Assembly: GCA_000708835.1 (NCBI GenBank)
Contig: DF237291.1
Location: 1 to 64,000 of the forward strand
Reading direction: 5' to 3'
Source of the DNA: Klebsormidium nitens
Taxonomy: Eukaryota > Streptophyta > Klebsormidiophyceae > Klebsormidiales > Klebsormidiaceae
DNA: 64,000 nucleotides
The translations under genes were made by a program, and so were the position numbers. Shown piece after piece: positions 21,877 through 36,674 of the stretch (positions are counted from its first letter, which is position 1; each line of letters opens with the position of its first letter). A model generated the notes under the pieces. That model was not told the origin of the DNA. It searched no databases and was given only the letters and a program-made list of their open reading frames with translations.

Positions 21877-24665
21877 TCAGGGCAGCTTAAAAGCACTCGC
21901 GTTCTGGTCGTTCCGTCCGAGGCTCCCCAGCTTCCAGTTATCCTCGATAGTCTTTGGCACAGAGTAGTGCGTATAATAGGAGCCGTCTGCGCATGTAAGC
22001 GGGTCCCCTTTTGCCGAGCAGTTACTCGGGCTGCCGAGAAGACCGCCCACAAGCGCCGCATACACGTGATTGCCGGAACCGCTGACGCCGGACTCGTCAA
22101 ACGTAACTAGAATGACGGTACGATCGTTGTTGAACGCGGAGTCGTTCAGTTTGGGGTCCAGCCAGCCCTGCAGCCAGTCAGTTGCCTGGAAGACGTTGAA
22201 GCCGAAGCCGGTCGTGTGGCCGTTGTGGATCTGCGGAGACGGACAAAGAAGGCTTCCAAGATCCCGCCTTTGAGTTGCCAAACAATGGCTTTGCGACATG
22301 TCAGACCTTATAACATAGCATACTGAGCAAACGGAGCTTCTGAACAAACAATCAAAAGGAGATATAATTGTTGAGGAACTAAGAGCGATTGTTTAGCAGC
22401 TTTTCTCCGAACATTTGGCACCAAAGCTCACTATAAATGATAGCCCGGTTTAAAATCGTTGTGAGGCCACTTCGATCTAAAATCTATTCAGGTTTTCAGG
22501 CTATTTTGGCTATTTCTTAAACGTTGTGTCAGACCATTTTGATCTTAAAAGCTGAATTTCTGAGGTCAAAACGGCCTCAATCAGCAAACGATCTTAAACC
22601 GGTATTGATTTATAGTGGCTATGCTGTATTATCGTGCTTCTATCATCTCCGCACTTTTACCTCTGCTTGGCACATACTGCGAGACGACAAGAAGCAAATA
22701 TGAGTTTCTCACCTGGTTCGGAACGAAGTACACAAATTGAGGCACGCTTTTGCTGCTGATGTCCGAATCTAGTTCGTTGCCAGGGACTATCTTCTGACAG
22801 CGGCTCGCGCTCCCCAGGATGTTCGAAAAGGACACAAAAGGGTTGTGCTGCCTGCAGACGATGAAGAAGAATGAAAAAAGAGAGGAAGATTGCCGGACTT
22901 TCAGATTGCCCCTTTTAGTGACTTGATTAATCAGAGAACCTTTCTGAAAGTAAAATCAGTGTGCCATCAGAGATGTAAGAAGAAGACACGATGCGCGTGC
23001 CTTATGATTCAAGAAAGCTTTGTTGGCTCCTTTCATAAGGGATACTTCAAAACAAAGACTATGACGTCTGGACAGGAATATAGAGCATGTAAGCACTCTC
23101 ACCTCACGTAGAGACTCAGAGCGCCGTTGAACAATGGCAAGCCGCCCGCGTTACTGCCGTTAAAGCAGTCTCCCGGGTAGTCCCTGCAAGACGAGGATCA
23201 AGGAGACCGGGGGAGTCAGGGTTGGATGATACGAACAAGCTTGTGTAGGATCTACCTGAAAGTTTTGCACTTCATTTACAGCCGTGCTCGTTGCATGCTG
23301 GGATGCATAGGTGAAGCATTTGGTCTTCTCGAAGCTCCCTTCTCGGACGCCTGGAGATGTCCCGGGCCGACACATCCGGAGCCATATCGAAGTGCCAAGC
23401 TTTCAAACCCGGAATTTGTCCAGACATCGACATACTGTCAGCTCCAATTTTACCAGTTGTCCGCCGCTTGCTCTAGACGTTGCTGCCAGTCACCTTGTCT
23501 AACCGGGGCACTCACTCCATATAGGCTTTCCAGGTGATGTTTGCGCCGTCCAGCAGGTCGACCAGGTTCGTGGCGTCGATCTCGTGAGGATCATCGTCAG
23601 TAATGCCAAAAGTGTCGCCTCCGATCTGGCCAATGTAGTTCGGCTGCAGCATCAGTCGAAGACCCAGGCGTTAGCAAGTTCGACGAGAAAATTAGCTGCA
23701 GTGTTTCTTCAGTGAATTTCACTAGGCGTTCCGCCGAAGTGTCGGTTAAACGCAAATGGATGTGTGGTAAAGTGGTAGCGTAGCCGAAAATCTCAACTAG
23801 GGACCGGTCGTCTTCATCGTCGAAGATTCGGTGCTGTCCTTCAAACGATTAAGTGAGAAGTCTTCAGTCCAGAAACTCTGTCCTTAGCCGAGTTCGATAG
23901 TTTCAAAGAATCTCCGCAGATGGGATTTCCCGGGTCATACCAAACTTCTGGCACGAGTCTTTTTGATTGCTTTCTTTTCCTGGTCTGCTGTTCCCATAAT
24001 TGTTTCCAAGGATTTAAAGGCAGAATAGGGGGAACATCCCTTAGTGCACTCTTGAGTGGAGGAGAGCACCATGGTCTTTTTGAAAACTGACCCTGAAGAA
24101 GCATAAGAGCAGGTACCAAACCATGCTTCAACGATCTGATCTGAAAACTTGATGCACTGTCGAACAGACTTTAAGCCTGCTCATTACGTATAAAAGGAAC
24201 TGCACCGGATCTGCCCGGTTCTCTTCTACCTGATTCTCTTGTTTTCAGCATTGTAGGCACGACGGGGAGCAGCAAAGACCTCGGCTTTTCCGCCCCATGC
24301 ACCGTAACAGGACCTCCGTGCCGCCTTACTCCTGCCTTTTCGTGACTCCTGTCTTTCTTTACCTGCGAAGGGTGCGCGAGTCCGTGGTAGTCCGAGAGCA
24401 AGCGCGCGTCCGGCCGCGCCGCCAGCGATGCCAGATAGTCGTCGGCCATCGCTACCTCGAAGTCCGCGTTCTCCAGTATGACCACCACGAACCGGTCGAA
24501 CTGGGTGCCGTTCGCAGTGCACTCCCCCGCTCGAATCCGGCAAGCGGCGAGCAGAGAAAGCGACAGCACGAATGCATGGCGCCACAGCAGCCACCGCCGC
24601 CTCAAAATGACCAACCGGCCGAGCCGAGTTCCTCCGTGTGCAAAGACCTCTTCAGATCGCAGCAT
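21877..24665 (-). CDS. Secreted phosphoesterase (acid phosphatase-like, PF04185 family)
   Basis: Five exons in transcript order, 24665-24363, 23643-23516, 23183-23103, 22851-22713 and 22230-21877, give 334 residues. The N-terminus has a basic stretch and a hydrophobic core (about residues 30-42), consistent with a signal peptide or anchor. Family motifs of the phosphoesterase superfamily are all present: ILENADF (Glu65, Asn66), HPSQPNYIGQIGGD (His98 to Asp111), a YVRQHNPF joint across exons 3 and 4, HNGHTTGFGFN (His219, His222) and TFDESG (Asp262, Glu263). Several Asn-x-Ser/Thr sites fit a secreted glycoprotein. The overall pattern is nearer to fungal-type acid phosphatases than to plant non-specific phospholipases C, which belong to the same superfamily. 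The likely role is release of phosphate from external esters; the substrate cannot be read from the sequence. Confidence 0.88.
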
Positions 24666-26222
24666 CTTGCAGAACCCGCTGGGCGATGCTTGTGCAGTTT
24701 TAAGATTCGGATTTACAAAGGCTTGCCCAGTTCTGGATAGACAGCGAGAGTCACCAAGGAGTCGTCACAGCAGAGTACCGCAAGTGGTCAAAAGAGCTTT
24801 TGCCGTCGCTTTACAGGACCAGCGGTTGCTGCACGACCAGAATTTTGATTCTGCTCTGACCGTACTTCATCTGCCTGCTCGTGGGGAAGTCATTCGAGAA
24901 GAGACTTCGCCGAGATCGAGTCTTACCAGTTAGCTCGTCAACTTCTCCCACCCTTGCCTAAGATCGATGCATGCCGCCACCTGGGCTGAAGGTTCACAGC
25001 GAGGTGGCCGGATAGACCCGGCGTGCCAATCTCTGTCTCAGGCAATCAGAAGCCACCGTCATGCACGGAGGCACTTCAGGAGTCCCACTGAACCGCTGTT
25101 AGCCGCATTAACCTGGGTCGTCTCTCACGGAGCTGAACGGTGCCCGGTGGAAAGTCTGATGCAATCTGTTCTGGCCGATCGGGGCACCAAACTGTTAAAT
25201 GGGCGGTCCGGTGGATTAACGCGTGGATACCCAAGTTGCACGTGCCATCTGGGCCGTGCCTACGGGACCTTACGCCTTTCTCTGCGTCGACAGCCCTTTC
25301 AACGTTGAGATTGTTACACCTAGCTATCATGCCGGCTGCACTATACTGCGGCGTCTACCTAGGGCCGGCCGTAAAGCAGTCGTAGGACTTGCACACAAGC
25401 CCACATGGAGCCACCATTGCCGGAGCGGCTATGCATGGTGCACTGGATTGTGAATGGTACGTGAAAGTATGCCTTATATTATGATCTAACTTACTGGCAA
25501 CTCAATCGATTACTGCCTATATGCTCGTACGGAGTAGGGATGCGTATCTGATCCTTACTCATAGATCCAGCTGACCTTGCCGCCCCGGCCATTTGAGTCT
25601 CCAGCTGCCAGCAGCTTCTTTGTGGCACGTTGCATACAACCCCCCCAATTGGCGCGCGACACTGGCATGGTACGCATGTGAAAGGCTGGAATGTCACCAT
25701 AGACCTATACCGTCAAACTGTGCCGCGGGCATGTGCAACAACGTGTAGTGTCAAAAGAGATTAGCGATAATGTGGTGGAACGCCTGGCAAGCTTTAAATA
25801 TTGCTGTACTTAGCTACGATGGTGGACTTGGCTTGAACGCCTGCTTCAACCTGCCGGTCAGTCAGACTAGCAGGTAGTTGCGGGCTCGTACTTTTGCAAC
25901 TTACACTCAAATGCCTCGACCATTTTATCTACACTTCCTGGATGACCTTGATTCCCCAGATGCAACAGTATACTGTATTCAAAACGTTCTTCACCTGGTG
26001 TTGCTGGACTGGACTATACTTTGGGCAAGCTTGCGGCTTTCCAATTTCCAGTCTTATGACTATACCGACTATACTTAAAACACTGTGGGGACCTTTGATT
26101 AATTTCATGAACCCTACTCTAATCTACTGACCTTATATACCTATCCCTGAAAGAATCTTGATATGCTGGCAACAACTGTGCGTATAGCAATCACCCAATG
26201 ATCGACGCATTCCGAAGGATCC
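24666..26222. other. Intergenic region between two minus-strand genes
   Basis: The left part should contain the phosphoesterase promoter, and the right end the 3' UTR of the UMP kinase gene. I see no coding exon, RNA gene or strong repeat. Confidence 0.5.
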
Positions 26223-28523
<2,301 letters not shown>

Positions 28524-29054
28524 GACGCCCACGCGCACACGGTTTGTATGCTCAGAGGCGATCCCCCGAAAAGCTGTCTGCCTTCTAGGAACTACGAAGC
28601 GTACCCTCTGGCATGCTAGCGCCCTAGTACCGTAGTAGTACTAAGTACTACTAGTAGCGCGCTTGCACTTGTTGCAGAGACCAGTGTGCATGATGGGCCA
28701 GCCTCATCCTGACAGTTCGACATGGGCGATCTCTCGGTTTGCAGGCCAGAACCGTTATCGGACACGAGCCTGAACGTTGATACCGATACTCATGAGTTGT
28801 GAACTTTGGACGGCTGACTGATGACAACCGTCTTTAATTCCGTGTTGCCCGTTTAGACGTTTCTCGAGCCGCAGCTAATACAATGAAGAAGTACCGTATT
28901 ACCGTTTGCTTCCGACTCCGTCGCCGTCGGAAGTCGTCGAAGCTGGGAATTCCCCAATCTTTATTGAAAAGGTATGCCGTGTGCACACTTGTAGGAAATT
29001 ATCATATACCGGTATGTGCTTTGCAGTGTGCTTTGAAATTGGTAGCAGCTAGAG
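28524..29054. promoter_or_regulatory. Divergent promoter of two predicted plastid-protein genes
   Basis: The 531 bp separate the start codons of the UMP kinase gene (-) and a putative plastid membrane protein (+). It contains a perfect inverted repeat at 28633-28653 with arms TAGTAGTAC/GTACTACTA around TAA, and several GTAC tetramers. Shared regulation is inference. Confidence 0.45.
28633..28653. repeat. Inverted repeat, 9-bp arms
   Basis: TAGTAGTAC at 28633-28641 and its complement at 28645-28653 flank a TAA spacer within the divergent promoter. The arms are simple-sequence-like, so functional weight is low. Confidence 0.65.
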
Positions 29055-30112
29055 ATGGCGCACCTTGCCTCGTGCCCGCACCCTGCTGCAAACATTGGTG
29101 CCAGTTTGCCTGGCTCAATTGCAGAGGCATGGCAGCAGAAGCAGGGGGGCAGTCGCCAATTATGGCCTGTGCAGCAGCAGCCTGCACGTCTGCGGCGCCA
29201 GCAACCTGCTGGACGACCAGCAGGAAGATTGTTCCATAATGCTGCCTTTGCTTCTGAGCATATTCCCTCCGTTCAAGAGTACCCTCTGCTACAGAAAAAG
29301 CAACGTGGAATTCAGCAAAGCACAGAATGTGAACTGGACTTGGAGCAAGCGTTCAAAGAAACAGGCCGGGCTGTAGTGGGGGCAAGCTTGGCTGCTGCGG
29401 CCCATGAGAGCAGGGGCGTCGCGCGCAAAGTATTGCAGGGGTTGCCAGCAGCTGCTGTCTTTTGGGCATCAGAAGTTGCACTCGCAGCGGGAGAGATCGA
29501 ACAGCCGGTTGTCATCGCAAACGAGGACGAGCTCCCTAACAAAATAATAGCTGTTCTTTTCACTTTGGGCGTCCTTGCCTTGTCAATTCTAACTGCGGGG
29601 GTAAGTCAGGAGCTCCCCTTTTGCCCCTTCTTGGAGACTGTTTGTCTTTTGCCAGCAGTGTTGAAACATGGCTGTCCAATTTGCTTACAAGTTGGTCGTA
29701 CACTGACCCCAATGGACGCAATCAAGGACAGAAAGGTCATGCACATAGTCTTGCCAGGCACAGAAGCTGACAGCAGGTCCGGTGGCTTTGTGCTTTCAAG
29801 CCGTAGCCTTGACTTTTTTTGAAGCTTGAAGTCACTGAGCCCCGAAAGTTTTTGAGGGAAATGGAAAATGTTCATAAGGAATGTCTTCTCATTGACGCGG
29901 TTCCTTTGCTGCAGGTAATATACTTGTCGCTGACGGAGTTCAAGGAGAAAAGGGATATTGCAAAACAAGAGTTGCTAGAGAAGCGAGCACCTAGACGTCG
30001 AACTGAGAAGGGGGTGGAGCCTGCAAAATCGAAGAGCAAATCAAGCCTTGACGTCTATGAAAAGATCCAGAAGAGCGAAACGCCGGGGACAAAGGTTGGA
30101 CCAAAACAGTAG
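29055..30112 (+). CDS. Predicted plastid protein with one transmembrane segment
   Basis: Two exons, 29055-29600 and 29915-30112, give 247 residues. The first about 70 residues are rich in Gln, Ala, Arg and Pro with almost no acids, as in a transit peptide. The middle (about 95-160) has two Ala-rich helices. A hydrophobic span, IIAVLFTLGVLALSILTAG plus VIYLSL, crosses the exon junction in phase 0. The tail of about 55 residues is strongly basic (KEKRDIAKQELLEKR, then Lys/Ser-rich) and would sit on one face of the membrane. I do not recognise the family. The clean donor and acceptor, the frame-preserving junction inside a helix and the divergent pairing with a plastid UMP kinase support a real gene. 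Function is unknown. Confidence 0.72.
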
Positions 30113-31005
30113 ATAGATAGAGCTCAATGGCATGACCAAATGTGGGACTCGGCCCATACAACAGAACACTAGTGGTTCAATGGGCCTGTAGCTTGATTCA
30201 AGTTGAAGACCGCAAGTGAATACCGCAAGATGTCCAACTCAGGAGCAAACAGCCGAGTGCCTTCACCATACAACTTCTAGCTATAGCGCCCTTAGCCGCC
30301 TCAGGCCACCATGAGCAGGCCATCTCCGGCAGAACCGCATATCATGTATATTTATGCACGCATGCAATTGACTACGATAAATTGCCCGTCTGTCATTGAT
30401 CCGTTTGGCTTGATGACATAAACTTCCATCTGCAAGGTAGATGTACAAGTCTATATACCGGGCGGCTTAAAATACATCATTGCATTTGATTAGTGGACAT
30501 GGTGTATCTAGGCTCATAGACCAACGAGACTCTATGCAAGTATTTGTGTTTTAGCCCGTTGCATTTGAAGTATAGACAGGCGGCCGTGCATGCGCAGAAT
30601 GAATCTACAAGACAACTTCTCTAAGCCGAGGACCTCTCCAAATCGCCACGGTCGTATTCAAATTGTTGGCTTCCAAGCAATCAAGGATCACGCGAAACCT
30701 CATGCATGCTGTGACAAAATCGGCGCAATTTTGCCTGCGTTGATAAAGATGTCCACCAAGTGGAAACTTTCAACTTGCACAGGAAGTGCAGAGCGAGCAT
30801 TTGCATTCAGCCGACTGACCGTTGGAGTCAGAAGTACCTGCTTCTTTACTGCAAAGCAAGCTCACCAGAGAAAGGATGCGTGTTTCCAGAGCACCCGTGA
30901 CCCGAACCCCGAGCATCGACACAATCACAAACATCGCGTATTGAGATGGTAACAATCCGAAAAGCGCCAAAAGGTAGGGCGGTTTACAAAGGACGGCCTT
31001 TACGT
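30113..31005. other. Convergent intergenic region
   Basis: This lies between the plastid membrane protein (+) and NOP2 (-). It probably holds their 3' UTRs. A plus-strand open frame at about 30590-30952 has no recognised motif and is not called. Confidence 0.5.
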
Positions 31006-34000
31006 TCACTTCGTCTTTGCCTTCTTGCCCTGCTTACTCTTCCCGTCACCTGCGGGCCTGGGCTCTGCCTTCTTCTTTTGACTCTTCTCCCCTTTCGACT
31101 TTCCGCCCTGCTTTCTATGCTCCCCCCCGCGTTCTTGGCCCTTCTTCCCCGCCCTGCTTTCGACCGGGCCCTCTGCTTCCGTGACCGGTTCCTTTGACAC
31201 CCCCGCGTCTTCCTCCGCCCCCCCATCCTCCGCGGCTGTCTCCGGCACCGGCCCCTCTTCGCGCTCCTCTTCCTCCTCGTCCTCGTCTTGCCCTTCTTGG
31301 CCCGCGGCTGTGTGCGCAGCAGAGGCCTTGGTCTCGTCCTTGACTCTCTTCTTCTTGTTGCTCAGCTTCTTCAGCTGCAGTAGGAACCTCTAGGTTAGCC
31401 TCGAGGACCGGTGCAGCAGGACCGCATGCCAATCAACCTTCTCAGAACTCTCGTAATGGAGCTCGGTTAAGCTGGAGGCATATATGTCAAAAAGAAACAT
31501 CCATCGACACCATTGCAGCGAAAGTCCGACAGAATCATGTACGAACTGTCCGTAGAGCACACTTGGCGCAGCTACAAGCAAAACCGAGGGGCCGGATAGA
31601 ATACCTTGGCAACGAAGAAGCCGTCGAGGTTGTGCGCATGCGGGAAGAACCTGCGCGTGTTGGCGATGGACGGGTGGAAGCGGTGCTCCCGGAACTTGGT
31701 GTACCTGTTACAGCGGGAACAGGTGCGTGAGCAAGGAGAAAACGGCGGCCGTTTCATATGCAGAGTGGGCCTTATTGTGAGAAAGCCAGCCAGGCAAAGC
31801 ACCGCACGATGTCTCTTGCAGCCAATCCACATGCATGCAAAGATGGGTGTATCGAGGCTAACCCCGCAAACCCTTTCCTTCTATCCGAGCCTTGAGCATA
31901 TTTGAGCGCCTTAGCCCGGAAGGTACTTCTAGAGGCAGGATCGAGTCCTTCGCCTCCCTTAAGACCCTCTCTTAAATGCTCTGTACGACTCGAGATAGGT
32001 AAGCACGGTGCTGCGTTCCATTGAGGAGCGGGGCGGCTGCTCACCCAGGGCGGCCGAAGTCGAGGCCGCAGGGGACGACCTTGACGTCACGCTTGCGGAG
32101 CGCATAATCGATAACGGACTCGTCCTCGATGACCATGACGGAGCACGTGGAGTAGACCACATAGCCGCCGGTCTTGCTGTTGGCGTCCACCAGGTCGATC
32201 GCCGCTATCAACAGCTCCTGCGCGCCAGCAGCCGGAGCGGAACGTCAGGACAAGCCAAGAAGACGCCCAAACTTAGAAGTCGAGTGGAGGCCAGGGAGGA
32301 GCTCGGCGAGCCAGCAGCGGGAAGAGCCGACAAGGAGCGACATCTCTGAAGACACGATGGAATAGTCGGTCGCGAAAGATCCTAGGAAAGGAAGGGCGCC
32401 TTCGCTCGAGAAAGCGAGCGGGAACTTGAGCGAGCGGGAACTTGAGCGACGAAGACCTGTCCAGAAGACGAGCGGTCGATTGAAGAAGAATCCAGGTCGA
32501 AGCAGACGGGGGGCTTCATCCAACCGTTACACTTGGCGCGCCGAGGTGGGGCTCACCTTTTGGAGGTGCGCACACTTGTAGATGTCATTCTCGGACTTGC
32601 TGACCTTGACCGAGGGGTCCTTGCCGATGACCTGCACCGCACGCGCACACCGCATTTCACACCGCAGCATGATGGAATTGGCCACTGTCAGAAGGAGGAC
32701 ACGGCTCCGATGCTGCATCCTCGAACCATGATGCATTCTTACGCCTGATATGCCAGCACTCAAAACCGGTGGCCACTGCCCTGGACAGCTCACGCTAGCC
32801 TCGCCCTGATGAAATCCAGAGAAAGTGCCCATACGGAGCGCTATGAGCCTAGCCGTCCTGAACCGAGTCTCCACAGCCCTGCAGGCAACTTACCCCTGTG
32901 CCGCTGCATGGCGCGTCGAGGAGGACGCGGTCCTGGGAGTGCGCGCCCAGGATCTTGGGCAGCTCGCGGCCGTCGTAGCTGCACACCACCGCGTTGGTCA
33001 CGCCCATGCGGTGGATGTTGCCTGTCAGCGACTTGAGTCGAGGCGCCTTCAACTCGTTGGCGAACACCACGCCTGCCGTCAGCGCAGCGAGAGGGGAAAC
33101 CGTCAGGCTTGGTAGCGACAGAAGCAACCGAGCAGCGGGGTCAGCAAGAGGCCCTTTCCTTCTTTTGAACGCCAGAATACCCGCTCAAATCGCGGTTTAC
33201 TACTGGAGCCCATGATCCCACCTGCAAGACTTCTCTTTCCAAATGCAGTTTGCGGATTGTGAGTTGACTCGGGAAAGCGCAGGGACTAGCAGTAGGACAA
33301 CAAGTCTTCCAAATCTGGTCCCCCGACCTGTGCCATCGTCTGGTATTACCTGTGTTGCGCATGAGCGCTGCTATGTATGTGGTCTTCCCGCCTGGCGACG
33401 CTGCCATGTCCACGATGCGCTCTTTCTCCTGGGGCGCTAATGCCATGACGGGCAGGAACGACGCGGCGCTCTGCAGCATGTACTGGCCGGCCATGTACTC
33501 GGGGGTGGCGCCCACGGGGACCTGCGACTCGTACACCACCAGGCCCACCTTGGACCACGTGCTCAAGGGGTCCAGGTTCACGCCCCGGTTGATCAGGGTC
33601 GCCGCCAGGTCGCGACGGCGCGCCTGCCAGTCAGGAGGCAAACGAAGATGCTAAGACGGCTTACAAGCAGGAAAGACAACTCACAGAATCCTCCGACAGT
33701 TGGGAAGAAGCTTCGCAATGCGGATCCACAGAAGCCCCGGTGATATACCAAGCATGTGCGAGAAACATGACGTGACCCTCTCCTATAAGCTCGTCCAGTA
33801 GCCCCTCCTCGTCCCCATGGTGCAGTCGGGTGGATGCCCCCTGCCTCACCTTGAGAGTGTTGGTCCGAAGTGTGACAGGCCGTGGCTTTTCGTTGGCCTC
33901 CAGGAACTCGAGCGCCTCTGCGACGGGGAACATCTGCAAAAACGCATCCAGCAGGAAATCGTTGTAGCCGTAGTAGGCCGCCAGGTCCGCCGCCAGGCGC

Positions 34001-35743
34001 GCCACATACTCGGAGCGCGCCACACCAGGCTGCCGCAGCACCTTGAAGTTGGACAGTACGCGCACGACGTCGCGGATGCGCGCCTGCAGCTTGGGCAACG
34101 GAGGGGCACCCTGCTGCTCCTCTGCCAGCTCCTGGACAAGAGAGGACAGGGGGTGAGACGGAGCGCGCTGCGGGCAGGGGTTCTGGTTCTATGGCGGCAG
34201 AATACCAAATCACTGGCAGAGGCTGACGGATTTTGAGTCGATTGAGAATAGAAGCTTTCCTATGAACTGACAAGCGCCCTACTGGCAGATCTACTGACAC
34301 TAGATCAGGGGACCGCCAAGGTGGTCAATGAGAAGCGAGTTCCAAGTATGAACGAAACTTCGTACCAATGGTCCATTGTGCTTCCATTGTGCTGCAAAGG
34401 TGGGCTGGGAGGCAGGTATACAGATGCAGAGAACATAGAGGCCGAGGCAATCAGTACCGCAAACACGAGAGTTAATGCCAAGGATTGAGCGCCAATGCCA
34501 GGATCAGTGGGAGTGCCCACCTCTTCTGTGGGCAGCTCGAACATCTCGGTGGTGTCCTCTATGTTGGTCTGCAGTTCAGCTGCCGCCTCCTCCTCCTCTC
34601 TCGCCCGCTGCGCATCAAGCTTCCTTGACTTCTTCTCCACGTCCATCTCCCCTTCGCTGTCCTCGTCAAATTCGTCATCGTCCATCCCCTCGTCACTCCC
34701 CTCGTCACTCTCCGCATCGCCCCAGTCATCCCCCGCCTTTGCTTTTAACCACTTCGCATTCTCATCGCTGAACCCCTTCTTCTTCTTCCCCCCGCCCAAA
34801 GGCCCCGTCTCCTCCTCCTCGCTTTCATCATCAAACAGGGCTGCTGCTTTCGAAGGCCGTTCTGGAACCTCGACAACATCCACATCGTCTTCCATGGGCT
34901 GCTCGACAACCTTGCTAGCCGCCTTTTTAGTCTTATTTAGCTCTTTGGTTGCCACTGGCACTTCCGCAGCTACCCTTTGTTTCTTGCTGGCTTTTCTTTT
35001 CTCAGGCAAGCCATCGTTGGCTTCTTCCTCCTTGCTTTCCTTCTTCCCTTTCCGTGCCTTCGTCGCCACCCCTAATCTGCCACCACCACCTGCATCGCTT
35101 TTAGGGCTAGTGCCAGCCAGCTCCTGCGAAATGCTGGGGGCCTCAACGTCCATGGCACCCAGGCCATCGCTGCCCGCCAGCTCGGAGACTTCTACCGCTC
35201 TTGTATCCTCTCCAACATTTCTGCGCAACATATAATGTCTCAATCACGGTCAGTCATACAGTCACAATAGTACGCCCACGCATTGCAGGTTAACTCCAGA
35301 GAAAATCTCTGTCTATAAATCAAAGAGCAGGATACTGAGGTGTTTGACGTGCACCACCATTACCAGAGGGGACCACTGCACTCAGGATGGTCTGATTATA
35401 TGCGATCAGAATGCAGTATGTTGTGCTGCCTGCCACCAAGATTTCTATCGTCCAATTGCCAATTGTCCGCTTACCTTTTGATCTTCTTTGCAGCTTTGCT
35501 TCCTTTCGCTTTCTTCCCCTCCAAGACATCCTTACTGCTGGTCTTCAGGACCTTGGTAACTGGTGCTTCCTTCTGCACGGCGGACCTTTTGGCAGGCGGC
35601 TCTTCTAGTGGCTCGACAGGGATATCCTTGCGCTTCTTCTGCCCTGAAGCCACCTTCTTTACGGCCCCTGGGCCATTTTTGCCTACCTTCGCTTTTGCAG
35701 CTGCTTTCGCCCTTGTGAGGGCGGGAGAGATTGTGGTAGCCAT
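31006..35743 (-). CDS. NOP2: NOP2-type nucleolar rRNA cytosine-C5 methyltransferase
   Basis: Nine exons in transcript order, 35743-35475, 35220-34521, 34131-33850, 33623-33350, 33072-32894, 32631-32557, 32217-32045, 31704-31605 and 31374-31006, give 806 residues. The enzyme methylates a cytosine of large-subunit rRNA using S-adenosylmethionine and is needed for 60S assembly in the nucleolus. Residues 1 to about 320 are highly charged, with Lys-rich stretches and a long Asp/Glu/Ser run. The catalytic part matches NOP2 throughout: [42 protein letters not shown] (SAM site), [10 protein letters not shown] (Cys564, motif IV) and [10 protein letters not shown] (Cys618, motif VI). Both catalytic cysteines are present. 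[17 protein letters not shown] and DGFFVAK close the domain, followed by a Lys/Glu-rich tail typical of nucleolar proteins. Confidence 0.95.
32413..32444. repeat. Two-copy 16-bp tandem repeat in a NOP2 intron
   Basis: AGCGAGCGGGAACTTG occurs twice head to tail at 32413-32428 and 32429-32444, inside the intron between NOP2 exons 6 and 7. It is probably neutral. Confidence 0.7.
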
Positions 35744-36674
35744 TCGCCACCCGGCCTTTTGCCAAACACGAGATTATGTTAACCAGTACAAAACACAACC
35801 CAGCAGCTGGAGAGACTACTTCATCTGCATAGGACGACGCCGAAAGCTCGGCCTTGGACAAACAGCAGCGCACAAGCACAAGCGCAGGCAGGGGCAAGTA
35901 AAAGCTCAGCAAAGCACAGCACCTGGCACCGACTCGCAATTACCAAATGGTAATGGTCAAGTGGCAGGCCCTGGAGCACGCCGCTACCGTTATCGCCCCG
36001 ATCAACGTCGCCGACAGTTGTTCGTTGCAATTGGTCGGTTGAGTGCACACGAGAATTTCTCACTATTAATTAAAGATAAGCTATTACTTAGAACCACTTG
36101 ATGACTTTGTCATAAGTTTATACCGTCCCGTTTAGGAAGTGCATCATGCAGCTTTGCAAGATCATCCAAATAATACTTTCCCAAGTATACTATGTCAAGA
36201 TGGCCAGATGCTGTTTAACATTGGCAAATGCCTAGGAAAAAATTGTAATGCCAATGGAGAGAAGTACCTAGTTCGTGCTGCAGGTTTGAATGCGCCTGCT
36301 TGCATGAGCTACCGGGCAGGTTGCAGGGGAACAAGGCACATCCATAGCTGCTTTAGTGTCTGTAGCGCCAGCTATGACATCAGACCGGCATCATTCAGCT
36401 CCACGTTGAAGCGTATTCGGACAGGGGGCCCTCCAGCTCCACAACCTTGAAAGCAGGTGATTGCGGACGAGCCGCGTAAAGATAGAAACGACAGTCCAAT
36501 AGTGAAGGTCAGCTAGCAAAGAGTACCTGAATTTTCACCAGCTCAATTTTATTCAGAATGTGCTACTTGGTTTACACTGCTCGCGTCTGAACCGGGCACC
36601 AAGAAGCGGTCGGCAGTTCGGTATTCGAGATAACAGAGCTAGTCCTTCGAGTACGCAAATCGCAGTTCAACGAG
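35744..36674. promoter_or_regulatory. Divergent promoter region (NOP2 / TTC29-like)
   Basis: This 931-bp stretch separates two opposite start codons and should hold both promoters and 5' UTRs. No defined element is visible, and the open frames within it carry no family signature. Confidence 0.45.

Noticed and set aside
22847-22852. Second acceptor AG four bases downstream in the phosphoesterase gene
   Set aside because: Using the later donor at 23102 with the first acceptor gives the conserved YVRQHNPF joint in frame, so the alternative acceptor is unnecessary.
34495-35235. Ser/Phe-rich plus-strand open frame
   Set aside because: Antisense of the acidic NOP2 N-terminal exon, whose splice sites and frame join to the methyltransferase domain.
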